Origin: Desulfarculaceae bacterium
Lineage (GTDB): Bacteria; Desulfobacterota; Desulfobacteria; Desulfobacterales; Desulfobacteraceae
Length of the DNA: 15,949 bases
Direction of reading: 5' to 3'
Assembly: GCA_021737205.1 (NCBI GenBank)
Contig: JAIPEK010000019.1
Coordinates: forward strand, 1 to 15,949
The notes under the pieces were generated by a model. It was not told the DNA's origin and ran no database searches. It saw only the letters and a program-made list of their open reading frames with translations. This document shows, in pieces, positions 1 to 7,233 of the stretch (the first letter of the stretch is position 1; the number at the start of each line of letters is the position of its first letter). The position numbers were made by a program, and so were the translations under genes.

Positions 1-3
1 ACT

Positions 4-9
4 CTCCTT
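4..9 (-). promoter_or_regulatory. Possible ribosome binding site of a gene beyond the left edge
   Basis: Read on the minus strand, the first 13 bases are AAAAAAGGAGAGT, which contains a full AAGGAG core. A start codon would be expected within a few bases to the left of position 1. The site lies about 190 bp past the terminator hairpin of the operon, so it could open a new minus-strand transcription unit. No coding sequence is visible, so this is only a hint. The rest of 1-190 is AT-rich and holds no gene I can support. Confidence 0.3.
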
Positions 10-172
10 TTTTGTGTCTTTTCAGGAGGTTACAATAGCACAAGCAACTAAAAATGTCTAGTTTAATATTTGCAGCAATATCAGTAAGTTATAAAAATTT
101 TAATTCACCAAACCTCTCAATTTTCATGCGAAATGTCTGATTCAAGAGTTGAAATCAATGGAAAAAACTGTG

Positions 173-186
173 AACCGTGAACGGTT
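173..186. repeat. Small palindrome AACCGT-GA-ACGGTT
   Basis: A perfect 6-bp inverted repeat with a 2-bp centre lies just beyond the terminator hairpin. The overlapping 12-mer TGAACCGTGAAC (171-182) occurs again, on the minus strand, at 5500-5511 directly after the soxB stop. Either a small operator or part of a dispersed intergenic repeat is possible; two copies do not decide it. Confidence 0.35.
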
Positions 187-196
187 ACGTAAAATA

Positions 197-233
197 ATAA
201 GCCTTTACCCGGCAAAAGACGGGAAAGGCTTAT
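197..233 (-). terminator. Rho-independent terminator of the operon
   Basis: The arms ATAAGCCTTT-A-CCCG (197-211) and CGGG-AAAGGCTTAT (220-233) pair over 14 bp with one bulged A and an 8-nt loop. On the minus strand the stem is followed by a T-rich stretch (TTATTATTTTACG). It begins 19 bp past the stop codon of the last gene at 252, which is where the terminator of the whole minus-strand operon should be. Confidence 0.75.
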
Positions 234-251
234 ATCGATCATCCGTTCCGG

Positions 252-1592
252 TTATCCGTTTACGGAGAAACTGGAATCGTAGTTGATCTCTCTTTTCCTG
301 GAGTAAAATCCCATGTCGATTTTTCTGCCGGCAATGTATTTCAGTTCATACTGGAACGGCTGGTTGTCATGGTCCAGACCCTTTTCAACCGCATCGACCA
401 GTTCAGCCATCATTCTGCCGACCACCGGAGCATTCTTGTACTGGTTGCCGCTGGTGCCCACGGCCATGTAAAATCCGTCCAGATCGGATTTGTCATAGAT
501 GGGAATCCAGTCGTCAGAACAATCGTACAGGTCAACAACGCCCTTGGGCTGTTCCGGTACCTGAAGCGATTCAATTCTTCTGCCGAGCCGGTAGCACTGG
601 GCTTTCCACTGGGCTTTGGTCAGCTGGTTGTTCCGGCCGGGCTCTCCCTTGCCGGAGTAGAACTCATCCGGGTCCACCCATTCCTGGGGATCGCAGTCCG
701 GATCTTCGCTTCCGATCAGGAAATAGTTGCCGACCTCGGGCCTGTAATAGCATCCGATGTCTCCATCCGACATGTGATACCCGTCATTGAGGTAGTCGTA
801 TCCTTGAGGAGAGGGACAGTGCATAACCTCGTGCCTCAAGGCCTTGGTCTTGATGTTGCACCCCTCGAATACGCCGTCCGCCATCTGGTTGACCTTGAAA
901 GAATGCGGTCCGCCGCAGTTGATCACGATGTCCGCATCAAGCCGGCTGCCGTCTTCGAGTGTGATGCCCTGGACCTTGTTGTTTTCGGAACGGATGTCCA
1001 CCACCTTCACATTGAACATGAATTCAGCACCGTAGTTTTCCGCCGCCCTCATGGTATTATGGGAAGAAAGGGCCGGATCATTCACGTATCCGCCTTCGGG
1101 GCAGAAAATGGCGCCTTCGAGTTCGTTTGTCGGGGGATCGAAAAAGGTGGGGTCTTCGGGCCGTTTCACCGGCCAGTACTCGTACATGTTAACCACCGGC
1201 ACATGACGGATGACATCTTCGTTGGTCCATTCTTCATACTCGACGCCTACCGCATCATAATGCCTCTGAACCTTTCTCCAGTCGTGCCCCTGGCTTTTGA
1301 TCAGGATCGAGCCGGTGTTCATGTACTTGGAAAGTCCTTTTTCATCTTTCACGCCTCCCAGGTATTTTTCCCAGTCAAGCCAGTATTTCATTCCCTCGTA
1401 CGCTGTGGCAACGCCGTCTTCAGTTGAATAGTGCGCCCGAACAATAGCACATGAACCAGCAGTTGATCCTTCACCTGCATCATGCCTCTTATCCACATTC
1501 AGCGTCTTGTACCCCATCTTGGAAAGTTCATACGAGATCGGAGTTCCAATGGCGCCCGCGCCAATGATTATGGCATCATACTTTTTTGTCAT
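252..1592 (-). CDS. Second SoxB-like FAD-dependent oxidoreductase (DAO family), substrate unknown
   Basis: A 446-residue flavoprotein of the D-amino-acid oxidase (DAO) family. The dinucleotide-binding motif GAGAIG is at residues 11-16, and AIVRA at 49-53 matches AIVRAN in the operon's own SoxB, so it is a SoxB-type paralogue. At the point where SoxB has the histidine that carries covalent FMN (VRHDA), this protein reads VNDPA, with Asp172 in the histidine's place, so a covalent FMN is not expected. The ATG at 1592 has AAGGAG six bases upstream, overlapping the soxG stop ten bases away, so it is the last cistron of the sox group. It may act on another N-methyl or imino acid, or serve as an alternative beta subunit; both are inference. 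The family call is firm, the substrate is not. Confidence 0.85.
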   Translation of the reverse strand: MTKKYDAIIIGAGAIGTPISYELSKMGYKTLNVDKRHDAGEGSTAGSCAIVRAHYSTEDGVATAYEGMKYWLDWEKYLGGVKDEKGLSKYMNTGSILIKSQGHDWRKVQRHYDAVGVEYEEWTNEDVIRHVPVVNMYEYWPVKRPEDPTFFDPPTNELEGAIFCPEGGYVNDPALSSHNTMRAAENYGAEFMFNVKVVDIRSENNKVQGITLEDGSRLDADIVINCGGPHSFKVNQMADGVFEGCNIKTKALRHEVMHCPSPQGYDYLNDGYHMSDGDIGCYYRPEVGNYFLIGSEDPDCDPQEWVDPDEFYSGKGEPGRNNQLTKAQWKAQCYRLGRRIESLQVPEQPKGVVDLYDCSDDWIPIYDKSDLDGFYMAVGTSGNQYKNAPVVGRMMAELVDAVEKGLDHDNQPFQYELKYIAGRKIDMGFYSRKREINYDSSFSVNG

Positions 1593-1602
1593 TTCCTTCT
1601 CC

Positions 1603-2241
1603 TTACAAAATTTGGTTTATCCATTGTTTACATCGATCCTCTCCTGCTGGTTTCAGAGAGAATTCTCTTCCGGCATCCATGACGGCATGCACCATGTCCC
1701 TTGCATATCCCCTGGAGCAGGTAAAAAGGATTCCCGGCATTTCACCGTCCTTGTTTACCACGAGAATCTGGCAGGGGACATGGGAAAACGGACCCTGGAC
1801 AAGTGTCGGCGGGTTCTTGTCCGGCCCGTTCAAATCGAGATTCGTCAGTTTTTCCGTGATGGAAAATACGTTCTTTCCATACAGGGCCAGAAAAACCGTT
1901 GCATCTGTTGTCTCCGTATACGCCGACTGATTCGGCATCTGAACGGCATCATCGGAAAAATGCCATACAGACGCCTGGGTCCGGTTCATCCGGTTGACCG
2001 CCATTTCCCCGGACAGTGAACAGTCCCCGTAGTTTTCCGGAATCGGGAGATCGGATGAATTCAGGGACATCAGGTTTCCGTCCTGGACATCCCACCGGGT
2101 TTTGTGGCAAAGATCGGTGATCCACGGCCCTTCTTCCCCTTCGTCCGCGAACTCGGTCACCACATTCCAGTTATGGCGGTTTTCAACTCTGGCGGGCCTT
2201 TTATCAAATGTAACCGGTGAACGTCTAATAATATCAACCAT
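1603..2241 (-). CDS. soxG: Sarcosine oxidase gamma subunit-like protein
   Basis: A 212-residue protein directly after soxA (12-bp gap). It has the size and position of SoxG, the small fourth subunit of heterotetrameric sarcosine oxidase, which is structurally related to the GcvT fold and packs against the alpha subunit. Sequence support is moderate: the opening RRSPVTF, the late DGEMPGILFTCSRGYARDMVHA segment region (about residues 168-190) and the length fit the SoxG family, which is poorly conserved. No cofactor motif is expected or seen. The ATG at 2241 follows an AAGGAAGAG ribosome binding site. Its stop overlaps the ribosome binding site of the next gene. The call rests on context as much as sequence; the soxB-D-A-G order is the classical one. 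Confidence 0.8.
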   Translation of the reverse strand: MVDIIRRSPVTFDKRPARVENRHNWNVVTEFADEGEEGPWITDLCHKTRWDVQDGNLMSLNSSDLPIPENYGDCSLSGEMAVNRMNRTQASVWHFSDDAVQMPNQSAYTETTDATVFLALYGKNVFSITEKLTNLDLNGPDKNPPTLVQGPFSHVPCQILVVNKDGEMPGILFTCSRGYARDMVHAVMDAGREFSLKPAGEDRCKQWINQIL

Positions 2242-2253
2242 AGTACTCTTCCT

Positions 2254-5178
2254 TTATGCTTTCATTCGTTTTCCTTCAGGATCGTAAAAAGGCATTGGAA
2301 CGACCTGTGCTTCGGAAAGATTTCCCTTGCACTCATCTTCATAAACAAACACGGTTGTTCCGTTTTTCGCCAGAGGCTGCTCCACAAGCGCCATGCCGAT
2401 TACCCCTTCCACGCTGAAACTCTTCCGGATCGTACAGACATATCCTCTCACCCGGGTATCGTCCACGATTACACAACCGTCTCCCGGCGCCCTGGACGGG
2501 TCTTTCATCTTGATGCCGACCAGTTTGAGGCGCCCGGTATCGTTGACGGTCTGCTCGAGAGCCACATTTCCGACCGTTTTGGCTTCCTTCTTTTTCCTGT
2601 ACCAGAGAAACCCCATGTTGATGTCGGTAAGATTGGTCCGCTGCTCTGATTCCTGTCCGAGGATAACGTGCCCTTTCTCCATCCTCAGAACGTTCTGGGC
2701 TTCCACACCGAAGTTCTTGATGTGGAATTCTTTTCCCGCTTCAAGCAGAAGATCCCAGGCCGATTCCATGTAAGAGGAAGGAACATGCAGCTCGTAGGAA
2801 AGTTCACCCACAAATCCGAGCCTCATGACGGTGACGGGAATGTCATCCGAGATGGTATACTCCTTTACACCGGAGAATGGAAGTGCCTGGTCCGAGATGT
2901 CCTGGTCCGTAACTTTTTCAATCACCTTCCGGGAATTGGGACCGGACAGGTTGATCACTCCCAGGGCATCCGTAAGGTTCACCAGGTTGAAATCCCATCC
3001 GTCAAACCGGGTATGGTACCGGATCCATTCCACTGTGGAACCTGCCCTGCCGGTGGAAGTGGTGAAAAAGTAGTCATTTTCAGCCAGTTTGGTGATAACA
3101 CCGTCGTCGATGACACACCCGTCATCATTGCACATGGCGGTATATTTGACCCTTCCTTGTTTTACTTTTTCCATGTTGCTGATATAAACTCTCTGGAGAG
3201 CTTTCAATGCATCGGGCCCGTGTATGCGGAATTTGCCCAGGGTGGAGCCGTCCAGAATGCCCACATTGTTTCTTACGTTTTCAATTTCCTTTCTGCAGGA
3301 GAAGTCGTTTGAAAAATACCTGGCCCGTCTCCAGACACCGAGACGCCTGAAGATCCCGCCGTCTTTTTTCTGGCGGTCGTGCATCGGGGTCCTCTTGGCC
3401 ATGTCGTGGTTGGTCCCGGCATACGTGGACAGAAACAACGGCACAAGCGGCGGCCGCTGATTGGTGGGCCGGATTTTCTCGTTCTCTTCAGCCTTGAATT
3501 TGGCGGTGAAGAGCGGGAGATTATGGCCCGGAATTCCGCCCTGCCCCGGACCGGTACCTGCGGATGTGTACCGCTTGATCAGCTCGGGTACGTCAAATCC
3601 TTTTCTGATGGCCTGCTTGATGTTCTTGATGGTGGTGTCTTCGTCAAAGCAGATGTAACTCTTTCTTCCGCTGACCGGCCCGGTGACGAACTTGCTTCCC
3701 CTTTGGGGACCGGGAAGATCGTTCAACTCTCCCTGTGCCTCATCGATCTCTCCGGTAAGATCCTTTCCGCACTCTGCAGCCGCACGGAGTCCGGCAAGTT
3801 TTCCTGAAGCCTCTATGGAGGCGGGATTACCGAGTCCGTTGATCCGGCCGGCCACATGGGTTTTGTCGGGCAGTACGCTCGGCAGAAAAAATCCCGTATG
3901 CTCATCAAACTTAAGTTTTCCCTGGTTGATGGTGATCGGCCCGGTGACAGGGGTAAATCCCGCAGAGGCAACAACGAGATCACAAGTGTAGGTTTCTTCC
4001 ACGGTTCCGTCGATGGTCCCCACCTTGACACCGGTTACCCTTTTCTTTCCCAGCGCTTCGGTTGCCACTCTTCCCGGATAATAGGGGATTTTCCTGCCTT
4101 TGACTTTTTCAAGAAGTTCCGGGTCCTGGCCGTCCTCTCTCAGGTCGGCGATGCAGGCAATTTTCAACCCCATGTCAAAAAGATCCACTGCCGCTTCAAG
4201 CCCGGTATCGTGTCCGATGCTGAAAACAGCGGCTTTACCGGGAAGAATGCCGTACGTACGGCAAAGCCGGTGGGCGCACCCTGCCTGCATAACCCCGGGG
4301 CGCTCATTGTTTTCAAAGATCAGCGGCCGTTCGATGCATCCGGTGGCAACGACAACGCTTTGTGCCCGGATTTCGATATACCGCTCATGGAAGGACTCTG
4401 TTTCGCCGCCTCTTTGAAATGCCGTAATCAGGTTGTTGTTGTATGCGCCCACCATGAAGGTGTGCTTGAACACCCGGATATCGGGATGGGCTTCAACCTT
4501 TTCGGCAAGAGTTCTGGCTTTGGAATACAGAAAGTTGCCGGACTCGTCCACACTGGTTCTGTACTCGTAGAATCCGCCCAGCCAGGGTCTGGACTCCAGC
4601 AGAATCACTCTCACCCCTTTATCAGCGGCCTCAAGCGCTGCAGCCATTCCGGCGGGGCCGCCGCCGATCACGCAGACTTCGGTTTTGGGAAAGATTTCGT
4701 CAAACCGTTCATGCCGGTTGAAATTCTGGTTCAGTGTGCCGAGACCCGCCGCCTTGCGGATCTGTTTCATTGCAACGGGCCACATTTTGGCGGGCCTGTG
4801 CATGGTATGGTAATAGAAACCGGCAGGCATGGCCCAGTCCAGCTTGTCAATGAACCCCATCATGTCTTTTTCCGCGGATCCCTTGACGTTCTGCTCCCGG
4901 ATGTTCATGCCGTCCCGGGCCGGAATATTCTCCGCGCGTTCATTGGGAATGTCGTCGATCTGCATGCAGGTATTGCTGCACTCTCCATCCAGGCTGTAAA
5001 GGCCCCTGGGCCGATGATATTTCAAGCTTCTTCCGAAAATTCGTATGCCGTTGGCATACAGCAGGGAAGCGACTGTATCCCCTTTGAATCCTTCATACTG
5101 TTTGCCTCTGTAGGTGACGGATACTTTTTCGGAAGTATTCACACGTAAAGTGGGCAGATTTTTCAGTCTGTTCATCAT
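2254..5178 (-). CDS. soxA: Sarcosine oxidase alpha subunit-like (NAD/FAD-fold plus GcvT) protein
   Basis: A 974-residue protein with the full SoxA domain order. A ferredoxin-like N-terminal domain (about 15-95) carries the family signature GDTVAS and KYHRPRGL. A pyridine-nucleotide-disulfide-type domain follows, with GGGPAG at 172-177, an ATG motif near 278-280 and a second Rossmann segment near 318-330. Then come the SoxA A3 segment (505-548, KRYTSAG) and a GcvT/aminomethyltransferase-like folate domain (about 595-974) ending PFYDPEGKRMKA. In known enzymes this subunit channels the oxidised methyl group onto tetrahydrofolate to form 5,10-methylene-THF, releasing glycine. The N-terminal domain has only Cys67 and Cys71, not a plant-type four-cysteine [2Fe-2S] set. 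The start overlaps the soxD stop by ATGA and has GGAGG upstream; a second ATG follows immediately. The family assignment is strong. In this anaerobic setting the complex is probably a dehydrogenase. Confidence 0.93.
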   Translation of the reverse strand: MMNRLKNLPTLRVNTSEKVSVTYRGKQYEGFKGDTVASLLYANGIRIFGRSLKYHRPRGLYSLDGECSNTCMQIDDIPNERAENIPARDGMNIREQNVKGSAEKDMMGFIDKLDWAMPAGFYYHTMHRPAKMWPVAMKQIRKAAGLGTLNQNFNRHERFDEIFPKTEVCVIGGGPAGMAAALEAADKGVRVILLESRPWLGGFYEYRTSVDESGNFLYSKARTLAEKVEAHPDIRVFKHTFMVGAYNNNLITAFQRGGETESFHERYIEIRAQSVVVATGCIERPLIFENNERPGVMQAGCAHRLCRTYGILPGKAAVFSIGHDTGLEAAVDLFDMGLKIACIADLREDGQDPELLEKVKGRKIPYYPGRVATEALGKKRVTGVKVGTIDGTVEETYTCDLVVASAGFTPVTGPITINQGKLKFDEHTGFFLPSVLPDKTHVAGRINGLGNPASIEASGKLAGLRAAAECGKDLTGEIDEAQGELNDLPGPQRGSKFVTGPVSGRKSYICFDEDTTIKNIKQAIRKGFDVPELIKRYTSAGTGPGQGGIPGHNLPLFTAKFKAEENEKIRPTNQRPPLVPLFLSTYAGTNHDMAKRTPMHDRQKKDGGIFRRLGVWRRARYFSNDFSCRKEIENVRNNVGILDGSTLGKFRIHGPDALKALQRVYISNMEKVKQGRVKYTAMCNDDGCVIDDGVITKLAENDYFFTTSTGRAGSTVEWIRYHTRFDGWDFNLVNLTDALGVINLSGPNSRKVIEKVTDQDISDQALPFSGVKEYTISDDIPVTVMRLGFVGELSYELHVPSSYMESAWDLLLEAGKEFHIKNFGVEAQNVLRMEKGHVILGQESEQRTNLTDINMGFLWYRKKKEAKTVGNVALEQTVNDTGRLKLVGIKMKDPSRAPGDGCVIVDDTRVRGYVCTIRKSFSVEGVIGMALVEQPLAKNGTTVFVYEDECKGNLSEAQVVPMPFYDPEGKRMKA

Positions 5179-5432
5179 TTTACCTCCGAATCTGAAATTT
5201 CAAGGTTGGTCGTTGTATCCCGGTGTGTGGAAAACCATACGCCGCATCCGTCCCTGTGATACCACCACTCTTTCTGAATGCCCGCCACACAGTCGTTCAT
5301 GTGCACATAATCACACCAGTTCTCAGGGGTAAGCCCTTCTTCATCAGGTCTCGGCCCCTTGTCTTCTCCGCCGTACCTGAACTCATATCCGTCTCTTTTC
5401 CCGCATACCGGGCAGGTTATTGTCAGTGCCAT
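5175..5432 (-). CDS. soxD: Sarcosine oxidase delta subunit-like zinc protein
   Basis: An 85-residue protein typical of SoxD, the zinc-binding subunit of heterotetrameric sarcosine oxidase. It opens with ITCPVCG and has WWYHRDGCGVWF near residues 56-67. The cysteine/histidine set Cys7, Cys10, His59 and Cys63 has the spacing of the zinc site known for SoxD. Extra cysteines (Cys40, Cys48) lie between. The stop codon overlaps the soxA ATG by four bases, implying translational coupling. The start is the ATG at 5432 with AAAGGAG 11 bases upstream, a slightly long spacing. The gene lies 79 bp downstream of soxB, the widest gap in the operon. Family length and motifs make this a confident call. Confidence 0.93.
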   Translation of the reverse strand: MALTITCPVCGKRDGYEFRYGGEDKGPRPDEEGLTPENWCDYVHMNDCVAGIQKEWWYHRDGCGVWFSTHRDTTTNLEISDSEVK

Positions 5433-5469
5433 ATCTTTTATTTCTCCTTTATGCTTGGGCGTCCGTGCC

Positions 5470-5503
5470 GAACCGTTTCAACCGGTACGTTTTCCGACGG
5501 TTC
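5470..5503. repeat. Inverted repeat between soxB and soxD
   Basis: GAACCGT (5470-5476) and ACGGTTC (5497-5503) form a 7-bp inverted repeat with a 20-nt loop. It lies in the 79-bp gap between the soxB stop and the soxD ribosome binding site. There is no T-tract after it on the minus strand, so it is not a good terminator. A processing or stabilising stem in the mRNA is possible. Confidence 0.4.
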
Positions 5504-5511
5504 ACGGTTCA

Positions 5512-6738
5512 TCAGTTATCCGCGCTGTAATTGACCAATGCAGCGGTTTCGCCCATCAGCCTGTGCTGTTCGAACCGTCTCATGGTAAATGGTTTCAATA
5601 TATCTGGATATTCATCCGTGGCCATGAATTCGGCCATGTACTTTCCGGTGGAGCTGCAGGATTTAAATCCGAAATATCCCCATCCGCAATCCATGAAAAA
5701 GCCTTCAACCTGATCGTTGCCGTCCATGATCGGCGCCATGTCCGGGGTCATGTCGGCAAGTCCCCCCCAGATTCTCATGAACTTAAGTCCCTTCAGGCAG
5801 GGGAGAAACTGGGTCAGTGCTTCGGCCTGGTGCTTGATGTAGTGAGCCGTGGTTTGCGTGGTGTAGTTGGGCCAGTCGTCCATATGCGCTCCGGTTGCTA
5901 TCTCGCCTTTGAGGGTCTGGTTGCAGTATACGTGATAGGCGCCCGATGAAATCACATGATCGAACAGCGGTTTGATGGGCTGGGTCACCATCGCCTGAAT
6001 GGTCAACGCGCTGATCGGCAGCCGGATCCCGAGCATCCGGTTGATCACGGCCGAAGAATACCCCCCTGCCGCCACAAGAACCTTGGAGGTATTGATTTTT
6101 CCCCTGGTGGTATCCACGGAGGCGATCCTGCCTTTTTCCGTGTTGATGGCGGTCACTTCCGTATCCTGATGAATTTCGGCTCCGTATTCGGCCGCACCCT
6201 TTGCAAGGCCCCATACAACGGCATCGTGTCTCACGATGCCACCCGGGGGATGATACATGGCCCCGTGAATGGGATAGGTAATGTCCTCGCTGACATTGAT
6301 GGCCGGTTCCATCTCCTTGAGCTGTTTTGCATCCAGAAGGTGACTTTCCACGCCGAGGAACTGGGCTGTGCTGACGTTCATGCGGGCGGCCTTCATGGCG
6401 GCCTCGCTGTGCATCAGGTTGAGATTGCCGCAGTTGTTGAACATCAGGTTGAAATTCAGCTCTTTTGTCAGTACGGGCCACAATTTGAGCGCCTCGTTAT
6501 AAAGGGGGACGTTTTCCTGCGTTCTCTGGTTCGCCCGAACGATTGCCGTGTTTCTCCCTGCGCCGCCGAAACCGATGTAGTTCTTCTCTATAATGGCAAC
6601 GTCCTTGATACCATGATCTCTTGCAAGAAAATAGGCAGTGGCGAGCCCGTGGAGACCTCCTCCGACTATGACGGCATCATAGCTGGATTTCAGGGGTTTT
6701 CTCTCTCCCCAAAGCGACTTGTTTTTCTTGTTCAGCAT
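5512..6738 (-). CDS. soxB: Sarcosine oxidase beta subunit-like flavoprotein
   Basis: A DAO-family flavoprotein of about 408 residues forming the catalytic subunit of the sarcosine oxidase heterotetramer. VGGGLHG near the N-terminus is the FAD-binding Rossmann motif. GGAGRNTAIVRAN and the segment GGIVRHDAVVWG are SoxB signatures. The histidine in the latter is the residue that carries 8alpha-linked FMN in characterised enzymes; it is residue 171 here, or 173 if the upstream ATG is used. The C-terminal GWGYFGFK is also typical. I place the start at 6738 because AAGGAG is six bases upstream of that ATG but directly abuts the one at 6744. It follows the ybaK-like gene closely and starts the soxB-D-A-G block. 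In oxygen-using relatives FMN reduces O2; here electrons may instead leave to ETF (inference). Confidence 0.92.
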   Translation of the reverse strand: MLNKKNKSLWGERKPLKSSYDAVIVGGGLHGLATAYFLARDHGIKDVAIIEKNYIGFGGAGRNTAIVRANQRTQENVPLYNEALKLWPVLTKELNFNLMFNNCGNLNLMHSEAAMKAARMNVSTAQFLGVESHLLDAKQLKEMEPAINVSEDITYPIHGAMYHPPGGIVRHDAVVWGLAKGAAEYGAEIHQDTEVTAINTEKGRIASVDTTRGKINTSKVLVAAGGYSSAVINRMLGIRLPISALTIQAMVTQPIKPLFDHVISSGAYHVYCNQTLKGEIATGAHMDDWPNYTTQTTAHYIKHQAEALTQFLPCLKGLKFMRIWGGLADMTPDMAPIMDGNDQVEGFFMDCGWGYFGFKSCSSTGKYMAEFMATDEYPDILKPFTMRRFEQHRLMGETAALVNYSADN

Positions 6739-6756
6739 ATTCATCTCCTTGGCCGG

Positions 6757-7233
6757 TTATATAAATTTAGGGTTACAAAGCTGTTTTAAATCCGAAGCTT
6801 TGATTTGTAAAGACTTGTCATGAGCGCCCGGATTGAAATAGACGGTATCCTTTTGGGCAAGTTCGGGATCCATGTAAACGGGCAGTTCTGTCAACTGGCC
6901 GAAAGGAGGAACACAACCCACTTCACAGCCCACCGCCTCTTTAACCTGCTCAGGCTTGGCAAACGAGACCTTTTTCGTTCCCATACCGGCTGCCGCTTTT
7001 TTCCAGTCCACCCGTTTGTCACCCGGTAAAACAAGAACCGCCATTTCTTTTTCCTTGGTCATCAGCACAAGAGACTTGACCGTCTGCGCCTCATCAGTGT
7101 TCAAGGCTTCCGCCATTGCCGGATTTGTATATACGGGTTCGTGGTCGTGGAGGGTATACACCACCCGGTTCTGATCCAGTATCTTTAAGATGTTTTCTTC
7201 AAGCGTCAATGCATTCTCCCGCCTCGGTATCAT
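6757..7233 (-). CDS. YbaK/ProX-family aminoacyl-tRNA deacylase-like protein
   Basis: A 158-residue single-domain protein of the YbaK/EbsC/ProX superfamily, trans-editing enzymes that hydrolyse mischarged aminoacyl-tRNAs (for example Cys- or Ala-tRNAPro). Visible family features are the HDHEPVYT start of the fold, the conserved lysine in TVKSLVL (Lys53) and the loop GCVPPFGQL near residue 107. Which sub-branch it belongs to, and hence its substrate, cannot be read from motifs alone. The ATG at 7233 overlaps the stop of the methyltransferase gene by ATGA, suggesting translational coupling. Its ribosome binding site is poor, and a TTG at 7209 preceded by GGGAG is an alternative start eight codons later. 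A tRNA-editing protein inside a methylamine operon is odd. Proofreading against sarcosine or a related analogue is a possible reason (inference), or it may simply be a passenger. Confidence 0.85.
   Translation of the reverse strand: MIPRRENALTLEENILKILDQNRVVYTLHDHEPVYTNPAMAEALNTDEAQTVKSLVLMTKEKEMAVLVLPGDKRVDWKKAAAGMGTKKVSFAKPEQVKEAVGCEVGCVPPFGQLTELPVYMDPELAQKDTVYFNPGAHDKSLQIKASDLKQLCNPKFI

Noticed and set aside
369..1427. Plus-strand open frame of 352 codons opposite the last flavoprotein gene
   Set aside because: Antisense shadow without recognisable domains.
3856..5148. Long plus-strand open frame (430 codons) opposite soxA
   Set aside because: It lies wholly inside soxA, shows no family motif and reads as low-likelihood protein; it is an antisense shadow of a well-supported gene.
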